Assembly (NCBI GenBank): GCA_047610385.1 | Contig: JBLGAC010000006.1 | Span: 1 to 64,000, forward strand | Reading direction: 5' to 3' | Origin: JBOCEF01 sp047610385 | GTDB lineage: Bacteria > Pseudomonadota > Alphaproteobacteria > Rhodobacterales > Rhodobacteraceae | DNA: 64,000 bases | Part shown: one piece after another, positions 36,832 to 45,564 of the stretch | How positions within the stretch are numbered: the first letter of the stretch is position 1 | Layout of the letters: the number at the start of each line of letters is the position of its first letter | The notes under the pieces: model-generated | The model's input: the letters and a program-made list of their open reading frames with translations, nothing else | What the model was told of the DNA's origin: nothing | Database searches by the model: none | Translations under genes and position numbers: made by a program

Positions 36832-37770
36832 ATGCCGATCCGCATCCCCGCCGGACTGCCCGCCATCGACGTTCTCGACCGCGAGGGCGTGATGGTGATG
36901 TCTGAGGAGACCGCGTCGCGCCAGGACATCCGGCCCCTGCAGATCGCCCTGCTGAACCTGATGCCCAACAAGGAACGGACCGAAACCCAGTTCGCCCGCC
37001 TGATTGGTGCCACGCCCTTGCAAATCGACCTGACGCTGATCCGCATGACTGGCCATCAGGCCCGCAACGTCGCGGCTGAGCATCTGGAAGCGTTCTACAC
37101 CACCTTTCAGGAGGCAAAATCGCGCAAATTCGACGGGCTGATCATCACCGGCGCCCCGATTGAATTGCTGGAGTTCGAAGACGTGTCCTACTGGCATGAG
37201 CTGCAGGAGATCTTTGCCTGGACCCAGACCAACGTGCACAGCACCCTCGCGGTCTGCTGGGGCGCGCAGGCGATGCTGCACCATTTCCAAGGCGTGCCGA
37301 AACACGCCCTGCCCCGCAAGGCGTTCGGCTGCTATCGCCAGCGCAACCTGCAACCGGATTCGCCATTTCTGCGCGGGTTTTCAGATGATTTCTACACGCC
37401 CGTGTCGCGTTGGACCGGGATCGAAGCCGCCGATCTGCCCGCAGACCGCGGGCTGAAGCTGTTGTCAGCATCAGGCGTCACCGGCCCCTGCCTGATCGAA
37501 GATCCGGTCCATCGCGCGCTGTATATGTTCAACCATGTCGAATACGACACCACGTCGCTCAAGGAAGAATACGACCGCGACATGGAAAAGGGCGAACCGA
37601 TGCATGTGCCCGAACATTACTACCCCGATGACGATCCGGCCCGCAGCCCGGAGAACCGCTGGCGCTCCCACGCGCATTTGCTGTTCGGCAACTGGATCAA
37701 CCAGATCTATCAGTCGACGCCATTCGACATCCGCACGATCACGATGCACGATGGCGACGCCAACGCCTGA
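36832..37770 (+). CDS. metA: Homoserine O-acyltransferase (MetA)
   Basis: A 312-residue enzyme of the HTS/MetA family that acylates homoserine, the first committed step of methionine synthesis. Seen are MPIRIPAGLPAIDVLDREGV, LNLMPNKERTETQFARLIG, the oxyanion region TGAPIELLEFEDVSYWHEL, the nucleophile in AVCWGAQAMLHH, and the catalytic His in FNHVEYDTTSLKEEYDRD. Many MetA proteins outside the enterics use acetyl-CoA; which donor is used here cannot be read safely. The ATG at 36832 follows GAAGGAACC; a frame extension to 36727 is Pro/Arg-rich noise. No SAM-II riboswitch is recognisable upstream. ppk2 follows 24 bases after the stop. Confidence 0.94.
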   Translation: MPIRIPAGLPAIDVLDREGVMVMSEETASRQDIRPLQIALLNLMPNKERTETQFARLIGATPLQIDLTLIRMTGHQARNVAAEHLEAFYTTFQEAKSRKFDGLIITGAPIELLEFEDVSYWHELQEIFAWTQTNVHSTLAVCWGAQAMLHHFQGVPKHALPRKAFGCYRQRNLQPDSPFLRGFSDDFYTPVSRWTGIEAADLPADRGLKLLSASGVTGPCLIEDPVHRALYMFNHVEYDTTSLKEEYDRDMEKGEPMHVPEHYYPDDDPARSPENRWRSHAHLLFGNWINQIYQSTPFDIRTITMHDGDANA

Positions 37771-37794
37771 CTGGCTGATAAATTGAGGGTCCCG

Positions 37795-38682
37795 ATGTCC
37801 CAATTCCGCAAGCCCTTCGGGGGCGCGATCACCAAGTTTCTTGAAAACGACGCGCCCCAGGACGTCCGTCTTGCGGTGCAGGGGGCGGGCAAGGACGACA
37901 TCCTGTCCTACTCGTATCCGTATTTCTCGCGGATGCCGAAAAAGGACTATAAAAAAGCCTATGACGCGCTGCAGATTGAACTGGCCAAGCTGCAACGCTG
38001 GGTCAAGCAGACCGGCCAACGCGTGGTGGTGGTGATGGAGGGGCGCGACGCCGCCGGAAAAGGCGGTGCCATCGCGCGGCTGCGCGCGAACCTCAATCCC
38101 CGCAGCGCGCGGGTGGTGGCGCTGCCCAAACCGTCCGACGCCGAGGCCGGGCAATGGTATTTCCAGCGCTACACCGAGCACCTGCCCACGGCCGGCGAAA
38201 TGGTGTTCTTCGACCGGTCCTGGTACAACCGCGCGGTGGTCGAGCGGGTGTTCCACTTTTCCACTGATGCCGAACGCGAACGGTTTTTCCTGCAGGTGCC
38301 CGACTTTGAAGAAATGCTGGTTCAGGACGGCGTGAAGCTGATCAAGATCTGGCTGACCGTCAGCCGCAGCGAGCAACTGCGCCGGTTTCTGGCGCGTGAG
38401 GCCGACCCCCTGAAGCAATGGAAACTGTCGGACATCGACATCGCGTCCTTGTCGCACTGGGAAGACTACACCGACGCAATCATGGAGATGTTCGAGCGCA
38501 CCCACCGCTCCGCCGCGCCGTGGACGGTCATTCGCGCCGACGACAAGCGCCGCGCGCGCCTGACGGTTATGCGGCGGGTGCTGTCGGCGGTGCATTATGA
38601 CGGCAAGGACATGGACGTGGTCGGGGTCCCGGACCCGCGCGTCTGCGGCGATCCGCTGTCAATGCCGGTCCGCGACGGCTGA
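37795..38682 (+). CDS. ppk2: Polyphosphate kinase 2
   Basis: A 295-residue PPK2 (class I-like, single domain). It uses polyphosphate to make GTP or ATP from the diphosphate and can run in reverse. The Walker A loop is VVMEGRDAAGKGGAIARLRA (residues 77-96), the lid contains FFDRSWYNRAVVERVFHFS, and the Walker B-like strand is VKLIKIWLTVSRSEQLRRFL. HWEDYTDAIMEMFERTHRSA and APWTVIRADDKRRARL complete the core. The ATG at 37795 follows GAGGG. It is 24 bases from metA and is followed by the composite palindrome at 38705-38773. Confidence 0.94.
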   Translation: MSQFRKPFGGAITKFLENDAPQDVRLAVQGAGKDDILSYSYPYFSRMPKKDYKKAYDALQIELAKLQRWVKQTGQRVVVVMEGRDAAGKGGAIARLRANLNPRSARVVALPKPSDAEAGQWYFQRYTEHLPTAGEMVFFDRSWYNRAVVERVFHFSTDAERERFFLQVPDFEEMLVQDGVKLIKIWLTVSRSEQLRRFLAREADPLKQWKLSDIDIASLSHWEDYTDAIMEMFERTHRSAAPWTVIRADDKRRARLTVMRRVLSAVHYDGKDMDVVGVPDPRVCGDPLSMPVRDG

Positions 38683-38704
38683 CGCGGGCCAGGCCGCGAG
38701 CGGC

Positions 38705-38773
38705 GCAACCCAGATTATTCGCAGAATAATCTGAACCCGGGCGCAGATTATCCAGGTGAATAATCTGGGTTGC
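38705..38773. repeat. Composite inverted repeat, copies B1 and B2
   Basis: The outer arms are a perfect 16-bp inverted repeat: GCAACCCAGATTATTC (38705-38720) and GAATAATCTGGGTTGC (38758-38773). Inside lie B1 (CAGATTATTC-GCA-GAATAATCTG, 38711-38733) and B2 (CAGATTAT, eight bases, ATAATCTG, 38744-38767), with CCCGGG between them. It therefore folds either as two small hairpins or one large one. Confidence 0.85.
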
Positions 38774-38882
38774 ACGGTCGGGCCGGTGGCGCGCGCTTGC
38801 CGGGCCCCTCGCCCTGCCGCCGTCTATCCGCTAAGACAGGCACGAATCCAAGCTCGCACCTTACATCGGGAAACGCTGTTCC

Positions 38883-40622
38883 ATGGCCCGCATCCTCGTC
38901 ACGTCCGCCCTTCCGTACATCAACGGGGTGAAGCATCTGGGGAACCTCGTCGGCTCGCAGCTGCCTTCAGACGCCTATGCGCGCGCCATGCGCCAGCGCG
39001 GGCATGAGGTTCTGCTGATCTGCGCCACCGACGAACACGGCACGCCCGCAGAACTGGCCGCCGCCAAGGCCGGCCAACCCGTGGAGGCGTTCTGCGCGCA
39101 GATGCATGACGTGCAGGCAGAACTGGCGCGCGGCTTTCGCATGAGCTTCGATCATTTCGGGCGGTCCTCATCCCAGCGCAATCACACGCTGACCCAGCAT
39201 CTGGCGGGGCGTCTGGCCGATGCCGGGCTGATCCGCGAGGTGTCGGAAAAGCAGGTCTATTCCCACGCCGACGGCCGCTTTCTGCCCGACCGGTATATTG
39301 AGGGAACCTGCCCCAATTGCGGCTACGACAAGGCCCGCGGCGACCAGTGTGAGAATTGCACCAAGCAGCTTGACCCCACTGACCTGCTGTCGCCGCGTTC
39401 CGCCATTTCGGGGTCCACCGACCTTGAGGTGCGCGAGACCAAGCACCTTTATCTGTGCCAATCGACCATGCGCGACAAACTGACCGCGTGGATCGACAGC
39501 AAGGCCGACTGGCCGATCCTGACCACATCCATCGCCAAGAAATGGCTGAACGACGGCGACGGGCTGCAAGATCGAGGCATCACCCGCGATCTGGACTGGG
39601 GCATTCCGGTCAAGCACGGCGATGCCGATTGGCCGGGGATGGAGGGCAAAGTCTTCTACGTCTGGTTCGACGCGCCCATCGCCTATATCGCCGCCACGGC
39701 GGAATGGGCCGACGCCACCGGCCAGGACGACGCCGCGTGGCAGCGCTGGTGGCGCGATGACATGGGCGCCAGCGATGTGCGGTATGTGGAATTCATGGCC
39801 AAGGACAACATCCCGTTCCACACCTTGTCCTTCCCGGTCACGATGATGGGCGCCAGCGCGGATGGCGCGGAGTCGTGGCACCTTGTTGATTACGTCAAGG
39901 GCTTCAACTGGCTGACCTATGACGGGGGCAAATTCTCCACCTCGCAGGGCCGCGGCGTGTTCATGGACCAAGCGCTTGATATCATGCCCTCGGATTACTG
40001 GCGCTGGTGGCTGCTGGCCAACGCGCCCGAAACCAATGACAGCGATTTCACTTGGGCCGCGTTCCAGCAAGGCGTGAACAAGGATCTGGCCGACGTTCTG
40101 GGCAATTTCGTCAGCCGCATCACCAAGTTCTGCCGCAGCAAATTTGGCGAACAGGTCCCCGCGGGCGGCACATATGGCGAGGCCGAAAAAGCCGTCGCCG
40201 CGGAAATCACCACCCGCATCCGCGCCTATGAGGCCCATTGGGACGCCATTGAGGTGCGCCGTGCGGCCGCTGAGCTGCGCGCGATCTGGGTGGCGGGCAA
40301 CGAATACCTGCAGCACGCCGCCCCGTGGGTCACCTTCAAGACCGATCCGGACGCGGCGGCGGCGACAGTGCGCTTTGCCCTCAACCTCGTGCGGCTTTAC
40401 GCAATCTTGTCGCGGCCCTTCGTGCCCGATGCCTCGGACGCCATGCTCGGCGCGCTGAACCTCGACCCTGAGGCATCTGCCGCCGACTGGCCCGCCGATG
40501 CAGCCGAAGCGCTGGCAGCCTTGCAGCCGGGCCACGCCTTCACGGTGCCCGAAGTGCTGTTCCGCAAGATCACCGATGACGAACGCGCGGCGCTCGAAGC
40601 CCGCTTTGAAGGCGGTGCCTGA
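38883..40622 (+). CDS. metG: Methionyl-tRNA synthetase
   Basis: A 579-residue class I synthetase charging tRNA-Met. It has the HIGH-type motif ALPYINGVKHLGNLVGS, CATDEHGTP, the zinc knuckle CPNCGYDKARGDQCENC, the WFDAPIAYIAAT region, and GGKFSTSQGRGVFMDQAL in place of KMSKS (a known variant in this group). The helical anticodon-binding domain follows (NFVSRITKFCRSKFGEQVPA). There is no C-terminal EMAP-like tRNA-binding domain, as in other short alphaproteobacterial MetG proteins. The ATG at 38883 starts the conserved N-terminus directly. It follows ppk2 across the composite palindrome. Confidence 0.97.
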   Translation: MARILVTSALPYINGVKHLGNLVGSQLPSDAYARAMRQRGHEVLLICATDEHGTPAELAAAKAGQPVEAFCAQMHDVQAELARGFRMSFDHFGRSSSQRNHTLTQHLAGRLADAGLIREVSEKQVYSHADGRFLPDRYIEGTCPNCGYDKARGDQCENCTKQLDPTDLLSPRSAISGSTDLEVRETKHLYLCQSTMRDKLTAWIDSKADWPILTTSIAKKWLNDGDGLQDRGITRDLDWGIPVKHGDADWPGMEGKVFYVWFDAPIAYIAATAEWADATGQDDAAWQRWWRDDMGASDVRYVEFMAKDNIPFHTLSFPVTMMGASADGAESWHLVDYVKGFNWLTYDGGKFSTSQGRGVFMDQALDIMPSDYWRWWLLANAPETNDSDFTWAAFQQGVNKDLADVLGNFVSRITKFCRSKFGEQVPAGGTYGEAEKAVAAEITTRIRAYEAHWDAIEVRRAAAELRAIWVAGNEYLQHAAPWVTFKTDPDAAAATVRFALNLVRLYAILSRPFVPDASDAMLGALNLDPEASAADWPADAAEALAALQPGHAFTVPEVLFRKITDDERAALEARFEGGA

Positions 40623-40713
40623 CACGCGGCCCTGCGCCGCAGCGCGGCACAAAAGGGAACCCAATCGCGGCCCGGTCATTGCACCGGGCCGCTGGGTGTC
40701 TATCTTTCTCGCC

Positions 40714-41958
40714 ATGGCACATAAAACCCTCACCGCTGAGATTGAAATCTGGTTGCTTGAAGAAGCGGTCAGTGATCCGGACATTGTCGATCTGTTCGGC
40801 TCGCTCTGCATCCAGTTGAACGGCATCGGCATCCCGGTGGAGCGCGCGGCGCTCAGCTGGCCGACCCTGCATCCGCTGTTCCAGGCTGAGCAGATTTACT
40901 GGACCCTCGGCGGCAAAACGCAGCTGTATCAATACCGCCACGACGCCGTGTCCACCGGCGCGTTTGAGGCCAGCCCCTTCCATCATGTGCTGGTCAACAG
41001 GCTGCGCCGCCTGCGCCGCCGCCTGACCGGGCCGGAAACCATGGTCGATTTCCCGGTGCTTAAGGAATTGAAGGCCGAAGGCTTCACCGACTATCTGATG
41101 ACCGCCGCGAAACTGGCGATCGCCAATGTGCAGGAATTCAAGGGCGGTGCCGCGGGGGTCATGGCCTCTTGGGCGACAACGCGTGAGGACGGGTTTTCGG
41201 CCAACGACCTTGAGGCGTTGACCCGCATCCAGCGGGTGTTCGCGGTCGCATGCCATGCCTCGATTCAAAGCCGCGTGATGCGCAACCTCTCAGACGTTTA
41301 TCTGGGCCCAACCGCCAGCCAGCAGGTGCTGTCCGGCACGGTCCAGCGCGGCGACGGAGAGATGATCCGCGCCGTGGTGTGGTATTCGGATCTGCGCGGA
41401 TCAACGCGCTTGTCCAACGAGATGTCTCCGCAGGACTATCTGCAGCTGCTGCGCTGCTATTATGATTGCACCGCCCAGCCGGTGATCGAAGAAGGCGGCG
41501 AGATCCTCGAATTCATCGGAGACGCCGTGCTGGCGATTTTCCCGATCCGCGGCGAAACCGGCGGGCCTGAGGCGATCCGCGCCGCCACCCGCGCCATGGA
41601 GCGGTCGCTGGCCCTGCGCGAAGAGGCGATGAAGGGCCGTGAGGCCCGCGGGATGGCAGGCGAAATCCGCTTTTCGGTCGCGATGACTGTGGGTGAGATG
41701 ATGTTCGGCAACATCGGCGTGCCCTCACGGCTGACCTTCTCAGCCATTGGCCGGGCAGTGAACAAGGTGTCGCGCCTTGATGAGCTGAGCCGCGACATCG
41801 GCCGTGCGGTGCTGGTGACCCGCGACGTGGCGCAGATCGACCCCGAACACTGGGTGTCGATCGGCCCCCACGCGCTCAGGGATTTCGACGAACCCGTGGA
41901 GCTGATGACCCGCGCCTGTTCGCGCGACGCGTTCGAGCCGTTGGCAAGGGCGGGCTGA
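40714..41958 (+). CDS. Class III adenylate/guanylate cyclase
   Basis: A 414-residue protein. The C-terminal half (about residues 220-400) is a class III cyclase catalytic domain: AVVWYSDLRGSTRLSNEMSP with the first metal Asp, GGEILEFIGDAVLAIFPIRG with the second metal Asp, and GRAVNKVSRLDELSRDIGRA as the Asn/Arg region for transition-state binding. The N-terminal half (LTAEIEIWLLEEAVSDPDIV, then GIGIPVERAALSWPTLHPLF) is the sensor-like region found in many rhodobacterial and rhizobial cyclases; no membrane segment is seen, so it is probably soluble. It would make cAMP. The ATG at 40714 lacks a strong ribosome site; GTG 40696 is an alternative. A palindrome (copy C) follows the stop. Confidence 0.88.
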   Translation: MAHKTLTAEIEIWLLEEAVSDPDIVDLFGSLCIQLNGIGIPVERAALSWPTLHPLFQAEQIYWTLGGKTQLYQYRHDAVSTGAFEASPFHHVLVNRLRRLRRRLTGPETMVDFPVLKELKAEGFTDYLMTAAKLAIANVQEFKGGAAGVMASWATTREDGFSANDLEALTRIQRVFAVACHASIQSRVMRNLSDVYLGPTASQQVLSGTVQRGDGEMIRAVVWYSDLRGSTRLSNEMSPQDYLQLLRCYYDCTAQPVIEEGGEILEFIGDAVLAIFPIRGETGGPEAIRAATRAMERSLALREEAMKGREARGMAGEIRFSVAMTVGEMMFGNIGVPSRLTFSAIGRAVNKVSRLDELSRDIGRAVLVTRDVAQIDPEHWVSIGPHALRDFDEPVELMTRACSRDAFEPLARAG

Positions 41959-41969
41959 CCGCCACGCGT

Positions 41970-41998
41970 GCAACCCAGATTTTTTGCAGAAAAATCTG
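41970..41998. repeat. Dispersed palindrome, copy C
   Basis: GCAACCCAGATTTTTTGCAG then AAAAATCTG. The arms CAGATTTTT and AAAAATCTG (9 bp) are separated by five bases, just after the cyclase gene. It shares the 12-mer GCAACCCAGATT with the composite copy at 38705. Confidence 0.75.
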
Positions 41999-42159
41999 CG
42001 CTCGCTCATTGCGCGCGCTGAATTTCATTGCGCGCCGCGACCGCCCGCCGCAGCTTTATTTCGTGAGATCAGGAAATCGGGGCGAAAAGCGGTTGACCCG
42101 CTGCCCGGTGACGCCTATCTCTCTCTTCATCAAGACAGGAAACCGGACGGGTTCTGCAC

Positions 42160-42195
42160 ATGACCATTATCGTACTTATCGAAACGCGCGCCTGA
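42160..42195 (+). CDS. ilvBH leader peptide
   Basis: An 11-residue peptide MTIIVLIETRA encoded just before a hairpin and terminator ahead of ilvB. Five of its eleven residues are Ile, Val or Leu, the end products of the pathway. This is the classic layout for attenuation: stalling on Ile/Val/Leu codons when charged tRNAs are scarce would favour read-through into ilvB. Confidence 0.8.
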   Translation: MTIIVLIETRA

Positions 42196-42199
42196 CGGC

Positions 42200-42257
42200 G
42201 GATGGCCAGCCCATCCCCGGTCTTGCGCGCACGCCCCCCTCGCCGGGGGCTTTTTTA
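42200..42257 (+). promoter_or_regulatory. Attenuator of the ilvBH operon (pause hairpin plus intrinsic terminator)
   Basis: A hairpin GGATGG-CCAGC-CCATCC (42200-42216) directly follows the leader peptide. Then GCCCCC pairs with GGGGGC (42233-42250) and is followed by six T residues (42251-42256), an intrinsic terminator 50 bases before the ilvB start. Confidence 0.8.
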
Positions 42258-42309
42258 TGCCGAAACCGTCCCCCCTGATCCAACACTGACGCCCAACGGA
42301 GTAGAACCG

Positions 42310-44064
42310 ATGTCCCGTGAGATGACCGGCGCCCAGATTGTCGTCCAAGCCCTGATCGATCAAGGCGTGGACACTGTATTCGGCTATCCCGGCGGCGCGG
42401 TGCTTCCGATTTATGATGCGATCTTCCAGCAAAACAAGATCAAGCACATCCTGGTTCGCCATGAACAGGGCGCGGCCCACGCCGCTGAGGGCTATGCCCG
42501 ATCCACCGGCAAGCCCGGCGTTATTCTGGTCACCTCTGGCCCCGGCGCGACCAATGTGGTCACAGGGCTGACAGATGCGCTGCTGGACAGCATCCCGATC
42601 ATCTGCCTGTCGGGCCAGGTTCCGACCTTCCTGATCGGCAATGATGCGTTCCAAGAGGCGGACACCGTCGGCATCACCCGCCCCTGCACCAAGCATAACT
42701 GGCTGGTGAAGGACACAGACCTGCTGGCCGACACCTTGCATCAGGCCTTCCACGTCGCCACCACCGGGCGCCCCGGCCCGGTGCTGGTCGACATTCCCAA
42801 GGACGTCCAGTTCGCCACCGGTGAATACAAGACGCCCGACCAGATGCGCCGCCTGCCCTACAACCCCAAGACGGTCGCTGATGACGGCCCTGTCATGGCG
42901 ATGGTTGAGATGATCGAGACCGCCGAACGGCCGATCCTCTATACTGGCGGCGGCGTGATCAATTCAGGCCCCGAGGCAACCCGCCGCCTGCGTGAGCTGG
43001 CCGCGGAAACCGGGTTCCCGGTGACCTCCACGCTGCTGGGTCTGGGCGCCTACCCCGCCTCGGGCACGTCGTGGCTGGGGATGCTGGGCATGCACGGCAC
43101 GTATGAGGCCAACATGACCATGCATGGCTCTGACGCCATGTTCTGCATCGGCGCGCGCTTTGACGACCGCATCACCGGACGGCTGGACGCGTTTGCCCCG
43201 ACCAGCCGCAAGGCGCATATCGACATCGACCCGTCCTCGATCAACAAGAACGTCCGGGTCGACGTGCCCGTGATCGGCGACATCGCCACGGTTCTGGGCC
43301 AGGCGCTTGATCTGTGGCGCGCCCGTGGGTCCGTCACCCAAAAGGATGCTGTGGCCAACTGGTGGACGGTGATCAACGGCTGGCGGACGGTCAAATGCCT
43401 GACCTACAAGCCCTCGCGCACCACCATTAAACCGCAATATGCCCTTGAGCGTCTGGAAGCCCTGACCAAAGGCCATGACCGCTACATCACCACTGAGGTT
43501 GGCCAGCACCAGATGTGGGCCGCCCAGTTCCTCGGCTTCGAAGAACCGCATCGCTGGATGACATCGGGCGGTTTGGGCACCATGGGCTACGGCCTCCCGG
43601 CCTCCATCGGTGTGCAGGTCGCGCACCCCGATGCGCTGGTGATCAACGTGGCCGGCGAAGCATCGTGGCTGATGAACATGCAGGAAATGGGCACGGCCAT
43701 GCAGTTCAACCTGCCGGTCAAGCAGTTCATCCTGAACAATGAACGCCTTGGCATGGTCCGCCAGTGGCAGCAACTGCTGCACGGAGAGCGGTATTCACAG
43801 TCCTGGTCTCAGTCCCTGCCAGATTTCGTGAAACTGGCCGAAGCGTTCGGCTGCAAGGGCATCAAATGCACCGATCCCGCCGATCTGGACGAAGCAATCA
43901 TGGAAATGCTGGCCTATGATGGCCCAGTTATTTTCGATTGCGCCGTGGAGAAGCACGAGAACTGCTTCCCCATGATCCCCTCGGGCGCGGCGCACAATGA
44001 AATGCTGCTCGGCGACGCCTCAACCGATGGCGCGATCCAGGGCGTGGGCGCCGCGCTCGTCTGA
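42310..44064 (+). CDS. ilvB: Acetolactate synthase large subunit
   Basis: A 584-residue ThDP- and FAD-dependent enzyme. It condenses pyruvate with pyruvate or 2-ketobutyrate at the first shared step of valine, leucine and isoleucine synthesis. Seen are FGYPGGAVLPIYDAIF, the catalytic Glu in VRHEQGAAHAAEGYAR, FAD-binding VTSGPGATNVVTGLTDALLD, and the ThDP region NVAGEASWLMNMQEMGTAMQ through ILNNERLGMVRQWQQLLHGE (GEAS is the usual alphaproteobacterial form of GDGS). The ATG at 42310 follows GGAG; the longer frame from 42202 runs through the attenuator and is rejected. ilvH follows within 50 bases. Confidence 0.97.
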   Translation: MSREMTGAQIVVQALIDQGVDTVFGYPGGAVLPIYDAIFQQNKIKHILVRHEQGAAHAAEGYARSTGKPGVILVTSGPGATNVVTGLTDALLDSIPIICLSGQVPTFLIGNDAFQEADTVGITRPCTKHNWLVKDTDLLADTLHQAFHVATTGRPGPVLVDIPKDVQFATGEYKTPDQMRRLPYNPKTVADDGPVMAMVEMIETAERPILYTGGGVINSGPEATRRLRELAAETGFPVTSTLLGLGAYPASGTSWLGMLGMHGTYEANMTMHGSDAMFCIGARFDDRITGRLDAFAPTSRKAHIDIDPSSINKNVRVDVPVIGDIATVLGQALDLWRARGSVTQKDAVANWWTVINGWRTVKCLTYKPSRTTIKPQYALERLEALTKGHDRYITTEVGQHQMWAAQFLGFEEPHRWMTSGGLGTMGYGLPASIGVQVAHPDALVINVAGEASWLMNMQEMGTAMQFNLPVKQFILNNERLGMVRQWQQLLHGERYSQSWSQSLPDFVKLAEAFGCKGIKCTDPADLDEAIMEMLAYDGPVIFDCAVEKHENCFPMIPSGAAHNEMLLGDASTDGAIQGVGAALV

Positions 44065-44109
44065 GCGCCCGCCCCGTCGGCCCCCCAGTTTCAAGACCGG
44101 ATGATCCCC

Positions 44110-44679
44110 ATGAACGCCCTCAAAATCCCCCAAGGCGCCAGCGCCCAAAGCGCCTATGTCCTTCGCTCCACCCTCAATGATGGTGAGGAACGCCGCATCC
44201 TCGCTGTGCTGGTTGAAAATGAGGCCGGCGTGCTCGCGCGCGTCATCGGCCTGTTTTCTGGCCGCGGCTACAACATTGAAAGCCTGACGGTTGCCGAAAC
44301 TGACCATGTCTCGCGCCGCTCACGCATCACCGTGGTCACCACCGGCACCCCCGCGGTCATTGAGCAGATCAAGGCCCAGCTCGCCCGCATGGTGCTGGTC
44401 CACGACGTCCACGACCTGTCCGTCGAGGGCCCGGCGGTGGAGCGTGAATTGGCCCTGATCAAGGTCACCGGCCAAGGCGACGCCCGCGTTGAGGCCCTGC
44501 GCATGGCCGAAGTCTTCCGCGCCAACGTGGTCGACACCACCCTGACGTCATTCGTGTTCGAAATGACCGGCGCCCCCGCCAAAATCGACGCCTTCGTCGA
44601 ACTGATGGCCCCCCTCGGCCTGACCGACGTCGCCCGCACCGGCGTCGCCGCCATGAAGCGCGGTCCTGAGGGGATGTGA
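44110..44679 (+). CDS. ilvH: Acetolactate synthase small (regulatory) subunit
   Basis: A 189-residue protein. It activates IlvB and confers valine feedback inhibition. The N-terminal ACT domain contains LAVLVENEAGVLARVIGLFS, then GRGYNIESLTVAETDHVSRR; the second domain contains ELALIKVTGQGDARVEALRM and VVDTTLTSFVFEMTGAPAKI. The ATG at 44110 matches the family start (MNALKI); ATG 44101 in the same frame would add three residues. It sits 45 bases after ilvB and belongs to the same attenuated transcript. An AT-rich HEPN gene on the other strand follows. Confidence 0.96.
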   Translation: MNALKIPQGASAQSAYVLRSTLNDGEERRILAVLVENEAGVLARVIGLFSGRGYNIESLTVAETDHVSRRSRITVVTTGTPAVIEQIKAQLARMVLVHDVHDLSVEGPAVERELALIKVTGQGDARVEALRMAEVFRANVVDTTLTSFVFEMTGAPAKIDAFVELMAPLGLTDVARTGVAAMKRGPEGM

Positions 44680-44744
44680 AGGCAAGACGCCTGCCGGCGG
44701 GGCGACCTGCCGGTCGGGCGGATTTGGGTTGGGTGAGAAAAAGG

Positions 44745-45563
44745 CTAGCGCCCCCTCTTAATAAGATCTTTTATTTTTCCAACATCACTGGGTGGTAAAT
44801 AAATATTGTCAATCATCCACTCCAAAGCAGCTTTTTTAACTTCGAAGTCCCAATTTCCATCGGATACCATGTCAACAACACTGTTTCCCGCAGCGATCCT
44901 CCAATCTCCTTCGCGGCCACTGGCGGGGAACCCAACATTTTTGAATGCGTGGTTATTCCAAAGCGCTGCGTTAGCTGCACCCGGAAATCGCTCGCTTTCG
45001 AAAATTTTCCGAAGCCTCCGCCCGTTAAAGTCTATTGGGACATTTGGATTCGAGAGGAACATTTCTCGCATTGTTGGCCCGCTTGGGCCTGTGAAAGGCG
45101 TTGACGGCGCCTCAAGATCGCAGCAAATTCGCCTAATTTGAAATACAATTTGATCAAGCTTATACAGATCACATGAATCTAGCCTATAGCTATAAAAATC
45201 GTATCGGGAATTTGGCCCACCATATTTCTGTATTTTCTCAACGAAATCCCTCTTACTCTCTGTAGTCCACTCCAATTTGCCGATGCCTTCCACAATCTCA
45301 AAGCCATCATCTATCAATTCCCCTGAAAACTCTAGAACCCTATCAAATAGGGCTAAAATATTATGGCTTTCAGATTTGGCGCTTCTGTGGTTCAGCAGAA
45401 GCCCAGACTTCAAATATTTTTCAATTGCAATTGCAGAATGCCAGAAGAAATTTCGATTTATATTATTTGAAAATGCCCATCTAGCTGTAACATAATCCTC
45501 ATCAGCCGTATCTATCAGCGCATACGAAACAATTCGTTGCTTCAATACTTCTAGCGTAGCCAC
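44745..45563 (-). CDS. HEPN-domain protein, AT-rich, probably acquired
   Basis: A 272-residue protein. The N-terminal third is a HEPN domain: DEDYVTARWAFSNNINRNFF then WHSAIAIEKYLKSGLLLNHR and SAKSESHNILALFDRVLEFS. It includes Arg37-x4-His42 (RNFFWH), the pattern of HEPN ribonucleases, and the AIEKYLK helix. The C-terminal two thirds (GPTMREMFLSNPNVPIDFNG, then AALEWMIDNIYLPPSDVGKI) match nothing I recognise. HEPN proteins often act in toxin-antitoxin or antiviral defence as RNases, with a nucleotidyltransferase partner; none is adjacent. Base composition is strikingly AT-rich against both neighbours. It ends 65 bases from ilvH and its ATG lies 2 bases upstream of the livM stop region, so it now sits within the reach of the liv transcription unit. 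Confidence 0.75.
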   Translation of the reverse strand: MATLEVLKQRIVSYALIDTADEDYVTARWAFSNNINRNFFWHSAIAIEKYLKSGLLLNHRSAKSESHNILALFDRVLEFSGELIDDGFEIVEGIGKLEWTTESKRDFVEKIQKYGGPNSRYDFYSYRLDSCDLYKLDQIVFQIRRICCDLEAPSTPFTGPSGPTMREMFLSNPNVPIDFNGRRLRKIFESERFPGAANAALWNNHAFKNVGFPASGREGDWRIAAGNSVVDMVSDGNWDFEVKKAALEWMIDNIYLPPSDVGKIKDLIKRGR

Positions 45564-45564
45564 G

